From CAYFQB01 sp964345225 (GTDB taxonomy: Bacteria; Nitrospirota; Thermodesulfovibrionia; Thermodesulfovibrionales; UBA6898): DNA of 60,377 bases. Made by a program: the position numbers and the translations under genes. The notes beneath the pieces were generated by a model that was given only the letters and a program-made list of their open reading frames with translations, searched no databases and was not told the origin of the DNA. Positions 7,202 to 17,307 of the stretch are shown piece by piece. The stretch covers positions 1-60,377 of the forward strand of contig CAYFQB010000046.1 in the NCBI GenBank assembly GCA_964345225.1, in the 5' to 3' direction. The number at the start of each line of letters is the position of its first letter. Position 1 is the first letter of the stretch.

Positions 7202-9771
7202 TAACGGTTAACATAAATGGTAAAGATATCAAGCTGGAAAAGCCTGTTACAGTTCTTGAAGCGGCAAGATCTGCAGGCATTAAAATCCCGACACTCTGCT
7301 ATCACGAACAGCTGGAAAAATACGGCGGTTGCCGTCTATGTCTTGTCGAGATCGAAAAAATGCCAAGACTACAGACAGCATGTACGGTTATGGTGGCAGA
7401 TGGTATGGTAGTAAGGACTGAAACCGAGCAGATCGCTGATGTTAGAAGAGGAGTCCTAGAGTTTTTGCTTATCAATCATCCCCTTGATTGTCCGTATTGC
7501 GATAAGGCAGGCGAGTGTGAATTGCAGGATCTTGTTGAGAAATATGGACCGACAAGAGGAAGATATAAAGAGAAAAAGAGAAAGGTTCCCGAAAGCCTCG
7601 AAGACCCTGTTGTCGTGCGGAATATGGAAAGGTGTATTGTCTGTACGAGATGTGTGAGAATGTGTGAAAGTGTTCAGGGTGCATCGGCTATTGCAGTTAT
7701 AAACAGGGGTGGACATTCACATATAGAGCCTTTTTCAGGTGGCAGATACGACTGCGAATACTGCGGCAACTGTATTTCTGTATGTCCTGTCGGGGCTATC
7801 ATGTCAAGGCTGCACAGGCACAGTTACCGGCCCTGGCAGGTAAAAGAAGAGACAGAGACAATCTGTCCATACTGTGGTGTAGGGTGCACGCTTGTTGTTC
7901 AGGTGCGTGATGATGTTATAAAGAGGGTTATACCAAGGTTTGGCAAGGGTGTTAACAAAGGTCTGCTATGTTCTAGGGGTAGATTTGGTTACGAATTTGT
8001 GGGGAGCAATGATAGGCTTACAACACCCATGATAAAGAGAAATGGTGTGCTAGAACCGGCCACATGGGAGGAGTCGATAAGACTAGTAGCCCGGAAACTC
8101 GGTGAGATAAGAGACGTATATGGCGGCTATTCAATAGCAGGTATTGCTTCACCTAGATGCACCAACGAAGATAATTATGTATTTCAGAAATTTATGAGAG
8201 TTGTTCTGGGCACCAATAACATTGACAGCACGGCAAGAATGGGTTATGCAGGTGCACAAAAATTTATTGAGAACATATTCGGACAGGGAGCCACTTCGAA
8301 TATTATTTCAGGACTTTCAAATTCTGATACCATTCTTGTGGCAGGCGGAGACCCTACAACTGTGAATCCTATACTGGGCCTGCAGATAAGGTCTTGTGTA
8401 AGAAAAGGCGGTAACATACTGACAATAGGAAATATTAAAGGACTTAACCACTGCAGACCTGTAGAACTCAGAACCTCTCTGAATACAGAAGCCGTTTTAC
8501 TTGAGGGAATTGTTACCGAGTTGAAAAACAGGAAAGGTATTGCAGACTCAAATACCAATCTTACTGAGAAGATAAAAGATATAAATACGTCAGTAGAGCA
8601 AGTTGAAAAGACATGTGGTGTTAAAGAAAAAGATTTCACAGAATTGCTGAATAAGCTCGCCGAGTCTTCCACACCGGCTATAGTAATAGGAAAGGAGTTA
8701 ATACAGAGCAGTGGAGGAAGTTACAAGCTCTTCCTTGTTTCAGCCATAAACTATCTTATCAACGGAAGGATCTATCTGCTTTCCGAACGTGCAAACGAAC
8801 AGGGTCTTCTTGATATGGGCTGTGCACCTGATCTTTTGCCAGGCTACAGGCCGGTTAATTATGGAGAATTCAGAAAGAGATATGAAATTGCATGGGGTAC
8901 TGCGATCTCGGAAAAGCCGGGGCTTTCAATATTTGAAATGATAGATTCTGCAAAGAATGGTTCTGTAAAAGCAATGTATATAATGGGTGAAAACCCTGTA
9001 TTTAATCTGCCGAACTCAAATTCAGTGGAATCTGCACTTAAGAATCTGGATTTTCTTGTTGTACAGGAAATCTTTCTTACAGAGACGGCCAGGCTTGCAG
9101 ATGTTGTATTTCCGTCACTCAGCTGGGCAGAGAAGGAAGGTAGCTATACGAATATTGAAAGAAGGGTCCAGCGCTTAAGAAAGGCAGTAAACAGAGAGGG
9201 TATGGAGGACTGGAAGATTATTTCAGAGGTGTCTAAAAATATGGGGGTTAAGATCAATTACTCCGATGCAGAAGAGATCTTTGAAGAGATAAGCAAGATT
9301 TCCCCTCTTTACAGGGATCTGACTTATGAAGAAATAGAGGAAGGTGACGCGATATGGCCTTATAAAGGAGAGCCTCTCAGAGGTGCAGAAGAGATCCAGA
9401 TATATAAAGGCAATGGTAAAGTTTCCGATGGAAAATTATATTTGAGACTTGAAAGGCCATTATTCCATTCAGGTACACTCAGCACGAAGGCACCTGCGCT
9501 GGTAAAGATATATCCTGAGGCAGTTGTAAGAGTAAGCCCTGTTACTGCCAAATCTTTATCACTTAAAGATGGCGACATGGTAAAGGCATATTCAAAGGTC
9601 GGTTCTTTGGAACTTCCTTTAGTTATTGATAATGCTCTTGACAGTACAGCAATAATGCTTACGAATAATTTCGAAGGGAAAGGTGCGTTCAGCCTGGTAG
9701 AGTATACTATCGATCCTGTAACAAGCGCTCCTGAGATTGAAGGAATTGTTGTGAATATAGAAGGGGTGTAG
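7198..9771 (+). CDS. nuoG: NADH-quinone oxidoreductase subunit G, formate-dehydrogenase-like
   Basis: NuoG (857 aa) carries the Fe-S wire from NuoF. Visible ligand sets are [2Fe-2S] C34, C45, C48, C62; His-Cys3 H94, C98, C101, C107; C146, C149, C152 with C196; C186, C189, C192 with C156; and an extra cluster (N7 type) C223, C226, C230, C258. The rest is a molybdopterin-oxidoreductase fold that resembles FdhA strongly (SPRCTNEDNYVFQKF). The Sec/Cys that binds Mo/W in FdhA is absent: the local sequence is STARMGYAGA. It is therefore structural, not a formate dehydrogenase. Start overlaps nuoF by 4 nt. Confidence 0.95.
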   Translation: MITVNINGKDIKLEKPVTVLEAARSAGIKIPTLCYHEQLEKYGGCRLCLVEIEKMPRLQTACTVMVADGMVVRTETEQIADVRRGVLEFLLINHPLDCPYCDKAGECELQDLVEKYGPTRGRYKEKKRKVPESLEDPVVVRNMERCIVCTRCVRMCESVQGASAIAVINRGGHSHIEPFSGGRYDCEYCGNCISVCPVGAIMSRLHRHSYRPWQVKEETETICPYCGVGCTLVVQVRDDVIKRVIPRFGKGVNKGLLCSRGRFGYEFVGSNDRLTTPMIKRNGVLEPATWEESIRLVARKLGEIRDVYGGYSIAGIASPRCTNEDNYVFQKFMRVVLGTNNIDSTARMGYAGAQKFIENIFGQGATSNIISGLSNSDTILVAGGDPTTVNPILGLQIRSCVRKGGNILTIGNIKGLNHCRPVELRTSLNTEAVLLEGIVTELKNRKGIADSNTNLTEKIKDINTSVEQVEKTCGVKEKDFTELLNKLAESSTPAIVIGKELIQSSGGSYKLFLVSAINYLINGRIYLLSERANEQGLLDMGCAPDLLPGYRPVNYGEFRKRYEIAWGTAISEKPGLSIFEMIDSAKNGSVKAMYIMGENPVFNLPNSNSVESALKNLDFLVVQEIFLTETARLADVVFPSLSWAEKEGSYTNIERRVQRLRKAVNREGMEDWKIISEVSKNMGVKINYSDAEEIFEEISKISPLYRDLTYEEIEEGDAIWPYKGEPLRGAEEIQIYKGNGKVSDGKLYLRLERPLFHSGTLSTKAPALVKIYPEAVVRVSPVTAKSLSLKDGDMVKAYSKVGSLELPLVIDNALDSTAIMLTNNFEGKGAFSLVEYTIDPVTSAPEIEGIVVNIEGV

Positions 9772-9846
9772 GCATGATATTCTTGTTGTGCAGGACCGAA
9801 AACATAGATGACGGCAGACAGTTTTGAAGTGTTAAAAGGAGAATAG

Positions 9847-10902
9847 ATGGACAATATAATTGAGGCAATCATTTCTCCGGGATCTTTAGACTTATTGCTG
9901 AATATCGGGATTATACTGGTTAAGATTGTGGCTGTTGTTGCTATAGCGCTTCTTCATGTGGCCTATGCAACCTATTTTGAACGTAAAGTAATAGGCCACA
10001 TGCAGGTACGGCTTGGCCCAAGAGAAGTTGGTCCCCGTGGTCTGCTTCAGCCTATAGCCGATGGCGTAAAATTGTTCTTCAAGGAAGATATAATACCAGC
10101 TAATGCTGATAAACCGTTATTTTATCTTGCTCCTGTTATATTTATGGCATCAGCCCTGACATCTTTGGCGGTACTGCCGTTCTTTGACTATCAAAATGAT
10201 AAGATATTTGTCGTTGCCGACATAAATATCGGACTGCTTTTCTTGTTGGCAATGTCATCTATAGCCGCATATGGAATTGTCATATCCGGGTGGTCATCGA
10301 ACTCAAAGTATGCGTTTCTGGGGGGTCTCAGGTCTGCCTCACAGGTTATAAGCTATGAGATTGCAATGGGACTGAGTCTCGTGGGAGTCATGATTATGGC
10401 TGGTTCTCTGAACCTTGCTGAAATTGTAAAAGCACAACATCAGTACCCGACGGGTATGTATATAATACCCCAGTTCCTCGGGTTCTTTGTATTTTTAATT
10501 GCAGCATTTGCCGAGACTAACAGGCTGCCGTTTGACCTGCCGGAAGCCGAGAGCGAACTTGTTGCGGGATACTTTACAGAATACAGTGGTTTCAGGTTTG
10601 CGCTCTTCTTCCTCGGCGAATATACTGGAATGCTTATTATGTCTGCGCTATGCGCAATAAGCTTTTTAGGTGGATGGACAATTCCCCGCTTTATTACAGA
10701 TGCACTACCTTTCATGTTATATATACCGGGCATTGTATGGTTACTAATCAAGATTTATATATTCATGTTCTTCTATTACTGGGTCAGGGCGACATTTCCA
10801 AGATATAGGTACGATCAGCTTATGAGAATCGGATGGAAAATACTTATACCTCTGGCCCTGTTGAATATCGTAATAACAGGTTTGGTCAAAATAATGGTTT
10901 AG
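9847..10902 (+). CDS. nuoH: NADH-quinone oxidoreductase subunit H
   Basis: NuoH (351 aa) is the membrane subunit that forms the Q-chamber entrance and docks the peripheral arm. About eight helices are present, with the conserved YFERKVIGHMQVRLGPREVGPRG-type loop at 40-65, FAETNRLPFDLPEAESELVAGY around 220-242, and the RATFPRYRYDQLMRIGWK loop near the end. AGGAG sits 6 nt before ATG 9847. A 75-nt spacer separates it from nuoG; I see no gene in that spacer. Confidence 0.97.
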   Translation: MDNIIEAIISPGSLDLLLNIGIILVKIVAVVAIALLHVAYATYFERKVIGHMQVRLGPREVGPRGLLQPIADGVKLFFKEDIIPANADKPLFYLAPVIFMASALTSLAVLPFFDYQNDKIFVVADINIGLLFLLAMSSIAAYGIVISGWSSNSKYAFLGGLRSASQVISYEIAMGLSLVGVMIMAGSLNLAEIVKAQHQYPTGMYIIPQFLGFFVFLIAAFAETNRLPFDLPEAESELVAGYFTEYSGFRFALFFLGEYTGMLIMSALCAISFLGGWTIPRFITDALPFMLYIPGIVWLLIKIYIFMFFYYWVRATFPRYRYDQLMRIGWKILIPLALLNIVITGLVKIMV

Positions 10903-10909
10903 GGGTGTT

Positions 10910-11461
10910 ATGACAGCAGGAAAATTTATAAGTGCAATATTTTTTATAGAGCTTCTGAAAGGACTCTCTCTGACTCTAAGGACACTTTTCACACGGCCCG
11001 TTACAAGGCGTTATCCAAAGGAAAAGAGACCTGTTCAGCCTGGTTTCAGGGGACTCCATGCGCTGGCAAAAAATGAAGAGGGCAAAATGAAATGTGTTGG
11101 CTGTGGTCTCTGTGGCGCATACTGCCCGTCACAGTGCATCTACATATATACCACTGAAGGTGAGGACCACAACAAAGTTGTAGAAAGATACGAAATAGAG
11201 GTGCTCAGGTGTATTTACTGTGGTTTCTGTGTCGAGGCCTGTCCCTTTGGTGCTATTACCCTGAGTGAACATTACGAGTACTCTGATTACTCGAGAGATG
11301 CCTTTTACATGACAAAGGATAAACTTCTATCTAACTGGGATAAATATTTTGCAGGGGAGAAGGGTAAAAGATATTTCAAGAATTTCTGGCTTCCAAGATC
11401 AGATAACTTTACCGGATATGAATCCCAGTCAGTGTTCAGGAGAACAGGAAGCAGGAAGTAA
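10910..11461 (+). CDS. nuoI: NADH-quinone oxidoreductase subunit I
   Basis: NuoI (183 aa) is an 8Fe ferredoxin-like subunit holding clusters N6a and N6b that pass electrons to N2 in NuoB. The two motifs are C62-x2-C65-x2-C68-x3-C72 (CVGCGLCGAYCPSQC) and C101-x2-C104-x2-C107-x3-C111 (CIYCGFCVEACPFGA). The N-terminal amphipathic segment probably lies on the membrane. It starts 7 nt after nuoH, with GGGGTG as SD. Confidence 0.97.
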   Translation: MTAGKFISAIFFIELLKGLSLTLRTLFTRPVTRRYPKEKRPVQPGFRGLHALAKNEEGKMKCVGCGLCGAYCPSQCIYIYTTEGEDHNKVVERYEIEVLRCIYCGFCVEACPFGAITLSEHYEYSDYSRDAFYMTKDKLLSNWDKYFAGEKGKRYFKNFWLPRSDNFTGYESQSVFRRTGSRK

Positions 11462-11520
11462 AAGAGGAACTGAAAAGATTAATGTAATAACATAATTAAT
11501 GACGTTTGACAGGAGTCGGG

Positions 11521-12033
11521 ATGTTGCCTAAATTATTTTTTGCATATTTCGCCATAGTAATAATTGGTTTATCAGCACTCGTAATAACAAGAAAAAACCC
11601 CGTTCACAGTGTCATGTGGATGCTTCTCCTTTTCTTCCACATTGCAAGTCTGTACCTGTTCCTAAATGCTGAATTTATAGCAGCAATACAGGTGATTGTT
11701 TATGCAGGCGCAATACTTGTACTCTTTCTTTTTGTTGTCTTACTCCTTAATCTGAAAGAAGAGCTTGAGACTAATAGATTTATAGGTTCCTGGCCTGCCG
11801 GGCTTTTAATAGTTACTGTCATACTTATTTTTATTATTAGCACCCTGAGATCTTTTAAGCTTGCACCTAAAGGGGAATATACAATTGAACTTATCCAGAA
11901 AGAGACACATACCGTAGCATTGGGGAAATTGTTATACACGGATTTTCTTTTTCCGTTCGAAATAGCATCAGTAGTACTGCTTGTTGCCATTATCGGCGCA
12001 ATAGTACTTGCAAAGAGAAAACTGAGGAGTTAA
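11521..12033 (+). CDS. nuoJ: NADH-quinone oxidoreductase subunit J
   Basis: NuoJ (170 aa) is a five-helix membrane subunit at the start of the proton-pumping arm. TM3 contains the conserved VYAGAILVLFLFVVLLL with the pi-bulge region. I chose ATG 11521 because AGGAG (11511-11515) precedes it at ideal spacing; a longer TTG frame from 11506 would include the SD itself. The nuoK start immediately follows its stop. Confidence 0.95.
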   Translation: MLPKLFFAYFAIVIIGLSALVITRKNPVHSVMWMLLLFFHIASLYLFLNAEFIAAIQVIVYAGAILVLFLFVVLLLNLKEELETNRFIGSWPAGLLIVTVILIFIISTLRSFKLAPKGEYTIELIQKETHTVALGKLLYTDFLFPFEIASVVLLVAIIGAIVLAKRKLRS

Positions 12034-12339
12034 ATGATGGTTCCTTTAGAGTGGTATTTAATGCTTAGCACAGTGGTTTTTATGATCGGTATGTTCGGTT
12101 TTCTGACCAGAAGAAACATTATAATAATGTTTATGTCCGTTGAACTCATGCTCAATGCTGTCAATATCAGCCTGATCTCTTTAAGCCACTATATGCAGGA
12201 CATAAGGGGACATATATTAGTTTTCTTTATTATCACTGTTGCGGCAGCAGAGGCTGCCATTGGGCTCGCTATTATTATTGCACTGTTCAGGAACAAGGCC
12301 ACAGCACATGTTGATGAAATGAGTGAGATGAAAGGATAA
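12034..12339 (+). CDS. nuoK: NADH-quinone oxidoreductase subunit K
   Basis: NuoK (101 aa) is a three-helix membrane subunit homologous to MrpC. The two membrane glutamates used in proton transfer are recognisable: one in SVELMLNAVNI and one in AAAEAAIGLAI. Start ATG 12034 is directly adjacent to the nuoJ stop, so translation is coupled. It is followed by a 42-nt spacer with a short heptad repeat. Confidence 0.96.
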   Translation: MMVPLEWYLMLSTVVFMIGMFGFLTRRNIIIMFMSVELMLNAVNISLISLSHYMQDIRGHILVFFIITVAAAEAAIGLAIIIALFRNKATAHVDEMSEMKG

Positions 12340-12381
12340 AAACCGTGAACCGTGAATCGTTATGTGTGAAGGGATAAAAAA
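12340..12381 (+). repeat. Short heptad repeat between nuoK and nuoL
   Basis: ACCGTGA (12342-12348), ACCGTGA (12349-12355) and ATCGTTA (12356-12362) run in 7-nt phase. This is the same class of degenerate word repeat as in the other nuo spacers but with another word. Confidence 0.6.
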
Positions 12382-14301
12382 ATGAATTATTATTTATTAA
12401 TACCTTTTTTACCTCTTGCAGCATTCGTAATTAATATCATTTTAGGTAAGGATATTCTGAAAGAAAAGGCCCACTGGGTATCAATCCTGGCAGTGGCGGG
12501 TTCATGGGTAGTGGCTGTAGCTACACTGGTCGATGTTATTGGAGGTAAGACAATTGATCAGGATCTTTACACCTGGATACTTTCCGGAAAGTTTAAGGTT
12601 TCCGTAGGTTTTCTTATAGACCAGTTAACCGCGGTGATGCTTATTGTCGTCACAACCTGCAGTACCCTTATACATATTTACTCTGTTGGTTATATGCATG
12701 GTGACAAAGGCTATTACCGGTTCTTTGCATACCTCAGCCTGTTCACATTCTTTATGCTCATGCTGGTTATGTCCAATAACTTTTTACAGCTCTATTTTGG
12801 ATGGGAGGGGGTAGGGCTCTGCTCATATTTCCTCATAGGTTATTTTTTCAATAAAAAGTCGGCCTCTGATGCAGGCAAAAAGGCATTTATCGTTAACAGG
12901 TTCGGAGACTTCGGCTTCGGTTTGGGAGTAATAGTAATATTCCTCACATTCGGGAATATATACTATGAGCCCGTTTTCAGCCAGGCCGGTTCTCTTGCTG
13001 CAAGTACAGTAAATTTCCTTGGATATGATGTTCATCTCATGACATTGATTGCACTCCTGCTTTTCTGTGGAGCTATAGGAAAGTCTGCACAGCTACCGCT
13101 TCATGTATGGCTCCCTGATGCAATGGAGGGCCCGACACCTGTAAGTGCACTTATCCACGCGGCAACAATGGTTACCGCAGGTGTCTTTCTTGTTGCAAGA
13201 TGTAGCCCTATATTCAACCTTTCAGAAACCGCGATGACTGCCGTAGCATTAGTAGGTGGTATAACCTGTCTTTTTGCGGCTACAATTGGACTTGTCCAGA
13301 ATGATATAAAAAGGATTATCGCATATTCAACCATAAGCCAGCTTGGATACATGTTCCTTGCATGTGGTGTGGGAGCTTATACCGCCGGAATATTCCATCT
13401 CTATACACATGCATTCTTCAAGGCACTTCTGTTCCTCTGCGCTGGAAGCGTAATGCATGCAATGGCTGGTGAGCTTAATCTGCAGAAGATGGGTGGACTC
13501 AAGAAATATATGCCTGTTACTTACTGGACATTCCTTATTGCTTCACTGAGCATTTCAGGCATCCCAGGGCTTGCCGGGTTCTTCAGTAAGGATGAGATAC
13601 TCTGGCTTGCCTATGCAGGCCCCAGCCCTGTGGGGAAATTTGTATGGGTATTAGGCACAATTACAGCCTTCATTACAGCATTCTATTCATTCAGGCTGAT
13701 ATTCCTTACGTTCCACGGTAAGTTTCGCGGGACACACGAGCAGGAGCATCACCTGCACGAGTCACCAAGGGTTATGACTATCCCGCTTATTCTGCTATGT
13801 GTAGGGGCAGTAGCCTCGGGCTGGGTCGGAATACCACATTTGCTTGGAGGAGGAGCACATTTTACAGAATTCATGAACCCTGTTCTGGGCCATCCTGAGG
13901 CACATGGTACACATGCAGAGGAATGGATTGTTATGGCAATCTCAATAATAGCAGGTTTATCAGGTATTGGACTTGCGGGTTTATTCTATCTGATAAATAC
14001 TAATATCCCGGTGAGGCTTGCGCAGCAACTGAATAGTGCCTATAAGCTGCTTTTCAATAAATACTACGTTGATGAACTTTACAGCTTTACAATTGTAAGG
14101 CCGACAACATGGATAGCCAAGAACTTTATTGAAAGTATCACCGATTCAAAGATTATAGAGGCAATTGTCAATGGAGTACCGGCTTCTATTGGCGGATTCA
14201 GCCAGGTCCTGAGGAAGGTACAGACAGGATTGTTACAACATTATGCAGCGATAATGGCTACAGGTATGCTAATTATTGTAGCCCTGTTGCTTTTCAGGTA
14301 G
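12382..14301 (+). CDS. nuoL: NADH-quinone oxidoreductase subunit L
   Basis: NuoL (639 aa) is the distal antiporter-like pump subunit of complex I. It shows many hydrophobic helices, the conserved WEGVGLCSYFLIGYFF block near 145-158, the KSAQLPLHVWLPDAMEGPTPVSALIHAATM region around 233-262 split over TM7/8, and HAFFKALLFLCAGSVMH near 344-360. The C-terminal amphipathic lateral helix and final TM are present. No gap or frameshift is seen. Confidence 0.97.
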   Translation: MNYYLLIPFLPLAAFVINIILGKDILKEKAHWVSILAVAGSWVVAVATLVDVIGGKTIDQDLYTWILSGKFKVSVGFLIDQLTAVMLIVVTTCSTLIHIYSVGYMHGDKGYYRFFAYLSLFTFFMLMLVMSNNFLQLYFGWEGVGLCSYFLIGYFFNKKSASDAGKKAFIVNRFGDFGFGLGVIVIFLTFGNIYYEPVFSQAGSLAASTVNFLGYDVHLMTLIALLLFCGAIGKSAQLPLHVWLPDAMEGPTPVSALIHAATMVTAGVFLVARCSPIFNLSETAMTAVALVGGITCLFAATIGLVQNDIKRIIAYSTISQLGYMFLACGVGAYTAGIFHLYTHAFFKALLFLCAGSVMHAMAGELNLQKMGGLKKYMPVTYWTFLIASLSISGIPGLAGFFSKDEILWLAYAGPSPVGKFVWVLGTITAFITAFYSFRLIFLTFHGKFRGTHEQEHHLHESPRVMTIPLILLCVGAVASGWVGIPHLLGGGAHFTEFMNPVLGHPEAHGTHAEEWIVMAISIIAGLSGIGLAGLFYLINTNIPVRLAQQLNSAYKLLFNKYYVDELYSFTIVRPTTWIAKNFIESITDSKIIEAIVNGVPASIGGFSQVLRKVQTGLLQHYAAIMATGMLIIVALLLFR

Positions 14302-14308
14302 GTGAAAA

Positions 14309-15847
14309 ATGGAACAGACTATAACTAATAATTTAGGATTCCCGATACTCAGCACACTGATATTCCTGCCGGTTGCTGGTGCGGCTTTGCTGCTTATTAT
14401 TAGCAGGTCAAATGAGAATCTTATAAAATGGACTAGCCTTATTGTAAGCATAGTAACTTTTATTCTGTCAATACCCCTGTTTACTACTTTCAATAAATCA
14501 ACCCATTTAATGCAGTTTGTAGAGAGACATGAATGGATCCCTTCCTGGAATATTACCTATTATCTGGGTATTGACGGTATAAGCATACTGCTTGTGCTTC
14601 TTTCAACACTTGTTACCATACTTTGTGTTCTCATTTCATGGGATGCAATAAAAACAAAAGTAAAGGAGTTTTACATATCCATACTGTTAATGGAAGGGGC
14701 TATGATAGGAGTATTCTGTTCTCTCGATTTTGTCCTGTTTTATCTCTTCTGGGAGGCAATGCTCATACCGATGTATCTCCTGATCGGTGTCTGGGGAGGA
14801 CCTAACAGGATTTATGCTGCGGTGAAGTTTTTCCTGTATACGCTCGTCGGAAGCGTGCTCATGCTGGTCGGAATAATCGTCCTTTGTTTCTACGCAGGGA
14901 AGACTTTTAGTATACTCGAGCTCATGACCAAAACATATCCGTACAATATGCAGTTCTGGCTTTTTTGGGCCTTTTTTGCGGCTTTTGCGGTCAAGGTTCC
15001 GATGTTCCCTGTGCATACATGGCTTCCCGATGCACATACAGAGGCGCCGACAGCAGGCAGCGTGGTCCTTGCGGCAGTACTTATCAAGATGGGTGCTTAC
15101 GGATTCCTCAGATTCTCTCTGCCTTTATTCCCCGAGGCATCGAAGGCGATGACCCCCGTAATGCTTGTTCTTTCAGTGATAGCCATAATCTATGGCGCGA
15201 TAATCTGCCTTGCACAGACAGATCTTAAGCGCTTGATTGCCTATAGTTCCGTGAGTCACATGGGTTTTGTAACGTTAGGAATCTTTGCACTAAATACACA
15301 GGGGATGGAGGGTGGAATACTCCAGATGATAAACCACGGGATTGTTACAGGCGCCCTCTTCTTGAGTGTAGGGATTATTTATGAGAGGACTCATTCAAGG
15401 CAGATAGCGGATCACGGTGGTGTTGCAACCGTAATGCCTGTTTATGCTGCAGCCTTCATGGTATTCACACTCGCTTCAATCGGGCTTCCGGGAACGAACG
15501 GTTTTATTGGAGAGTTTCTGATAATACTGGGCGGCTTTGCTGCAAGGCAGTGGGCAGGTGTGCTTGCTGCAACAGGTATTATAATAGGCGCAGCCTATAT
15601 GTTATGGCTTTATCAGAGGCTGTTTTTCATGGAGGTTAATAAAAAGGTCATTGGGCTTGATGATATGAACACCAGAGAGTTTATTACGCTTTTGCCGATG
15701 ATAATATTGATATTCTGGATAGGGGTGTATCCGAATGCTTTTCTCGGGTTCATGCATGAGTCAGTACAGCACCTGCTCGAACGTGTCAATACAGGCGGCA
15801 GTATTGAGATGAGCATTGCAAAAAATGTTGTCGAGATTATGAAATGA
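14309..15847 (+). CDS. nuoM: NADH-quinone oxidoreductase subunit M
   Basis: NuoM (512 aa) is the second antiporter-like subunit. Landmarks are the WEAMLIPMYLLIGVWGG segment (membrane Glu) near 148-164, KVPMFPVHTWLPDAHTEAPT near 228-247, the Lys in VLIKMGAYGFLRF, and MINHGIVTGALFLSVGI near 346-362. It starts 7 nt after nuoL with GGTGAAAA as SD. Full length and intact. Confidence 0.97.
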   Translation: MEQTITNNLGFPILSTLIFLPVAGAALLLIISRSNENLIKWTSLIVSIVTFILSIPLFTTFNKSTHLMQFVERHEWIPSWNITYYLGIDGISILLVLLSTLVTILCVLISWDAIKTKVKEFYISILLMEGAMIGVFCSLDFVLFYLFWEAMLIPMYLLIGVWGGPNRIYAAVKFFLYTLVGSVLMLVGIIVLCFYAGKTFSILELMTKTYPYNMQFWLFWAFFAAFAVKVPMFPVHTWLPDAHTEAPTAGSVVLAAVLIKMGAYGFLRFSLPLFPEASKAMTPVMLVLSVIAIIYGAIICLAQTDLKRLIAYSSVSHMGFVTLGIFALNTQGMEGGILQMINHGIVTGALFLSVGIIYERTHSRQIADHGGVATVMPVYAAAFMVFTLASIGLPGTNGFIGEFLIILGGFAARQWAGVLAATGIIIGAAYMLWLYQRLFFMEVNKKVIGLDDMNTREFITLLPMIILIFWIGVYPNAFLGFMHESVQHLLERVNTGGSIEMSIAKNVVEIMK

Positions 15848-15860
15848 AAGGGGTTTTTTA

Positions 15861-17291
15861 ATGCCTGAGTTTGTATTGCCTGATCTTGGGCCTGTAATGC
15901 CAGAGATTGTAATGACATGCCTGGCCCTTGCTATACTTTTAGCAGACCTTTTCATTAAGAGAAAAGAGACGATCGCCTTCCTGAGCATAATAGGAGTATC
16001 AGCAGTTACATACATGGTTTTAGGATCTATGGGCACCACTTTTAACGGCATGTTCATATCTGACGGCTACAGCACGTTCTTTAAACTCATCTTCTTCCTT
16101 AATGTTGTTCTTACTATCTTGATCTCGGTAAAGTACATAGTTGTAGAACGTATAAATTTCGGGGAATATTACAGCCTGATACTCTTTTCGACTTTAGGCA
16201 TGATGCTCATGGCTTCAGCAGCCGACCTGATTGTTCTTTATCTAGGGCTTGAACTCATGGCTTTAAGCACCTATATCTTGGCTGGTTTTATAAAATACGA
16301 CATCAAATCAAACGAGGCTGCCATAAAGTATTTCCTGCTAGGGGCATTTGCATCAGCATTCCTGCTTTACGGGATAGCCATGATATATGGACTTACCGGA
16401 ACAACAGACATACAGTATATATCAACCTATATAATCAATAACGAACTTTCGAAAAATCCGATTCTGATGCTGTCCATGATACTCTTTGCAGTCGCTTTTT
16501 CATTCAAAATAGCTGCCGTGCCTTTCCATATGTGGGCGCCTGATGCCTATGAAGGTGCACCAACATCTATTACAGCCTTTATGTCAGTAGGACCAAAGGC
16601 TGCGGGCTTTGCAGTGCTCGGCAGGGTTTTCATGATAGCGTTTGGTTCAGTCAGGATAGAGTGGGTAGCGGTTCTTATTCCTATAGCGATACTTACAATG
16701 GGTGTGGGAAATATAGTTGCGCTTTCACAGACCAATATAAAAAGAATGCTTGCGTACTCATCAATAGCCCATGCCGGTTATGCACTCCTGGGGATAATAG
16801 CAGGCACAAGCGATGGCATGGCAAGCGTTCTGAACTACCTGCTGATATATGCATTCATGAACATCGGGGCTTTTGCAGTAATAGTAATGCTCAGGTCTGA
16901 AGGATTTAAGGGTGATAACATAACAGACTATGAAGGCCTTGCAAAACAACATCCGTTGGCCTCTGCATTGATGCTCGTATTCATGTTCTCGCTCACGGGC
17001 ATTCCCCCGACTGCAGGATTCATGGGCAAATTCTACGTCTTCATGAGCGCAATAAATGCCGGATATACATGGCTGGTTATAATAGCCGTGATATTCAGTG
17101 CAATATCAGCTTACTTCTATCTGAGAATAGTGATGTATATGTACATGAAAGAGCCGAAAGAAACAGTGCAGCTTACAACATCACCGGCTGTTGGACTGGC
17201 ACTTGCAATAACAGTAGCTGCTGTACTGATTATCGGCATTCTCCCGTCTGCATTCGTTAATTTCGCACGTATAGCAGTAGCAGGTTTCTAG
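15861..17291 (+). CDS. nuoN: NADH-quinone oxidoreductase subunit N
   Basis: NuoN (476 aa) is the third antiporter-like subunit and closes the 14-gene set. Landmarks are the membrane Glu in YLGLELMALSTYILAGF, the KIAAVPFHMWAPDAYEGAPT block near 217-236, and FSLTGIPPTAGFMGKFYVF near 375-393. AAAGGGG precedes ATG 15861 by about 8 nt. Downstream is a long repeat-rich spacer with a hairpin at 17366-17387, probably near the end of the operon mRNA. Confidence 0.97.
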   Translation: MPEFVLPDLGPVMPEIVMTCLALAILLADLFIKRKETIAFLSIIGVSAVTYMVLGSMGTTFNGMFISDGYSTFFKLIFFLNVVLTILISVKYIVVERINFGEYYSLILFSTLGMMLMASAADLIVLYLGLELMALSTYILAGFIKYDIKSNEAAIKYFLLGAFASAFLLYGIAMIYGLTGTTDIQYISTYIINNELSKNPILMLSMILFAVAFSFKIAAVPFHMWAPDAYEGAPTSITAFMSVGPKAAGFAVLGRVFMIAFGSVRIEWVAVLIPIAILTMGVGNIVALSQTNIKRMLAYSSIAHAGYALLGIIAGTSDGMASVLNYLLIYAFMNIGAFAVIVMLRSEGFKGDNITDYEGLAKQHPLASALMLVFMFSLTGIPPTAGFMGKFYVFMSAINAGYTWLVIIAVIFSAISAYFYLRIVMYMYMKEPKETVQLTTSPAVGLALAITVAAVLIIGILPSAFVNFARIAVAGF

Positions 17292-17307
17292 TAAATACCT
17301 TAACCCA

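Noticed and set aside
8081..8340. Formate dehydrogenase catalytic site in NuoG
   Set aside because: The Sec/Cys position aligns with STARMGYAG, so there is no Mo/W ligand; treated as NuoG.
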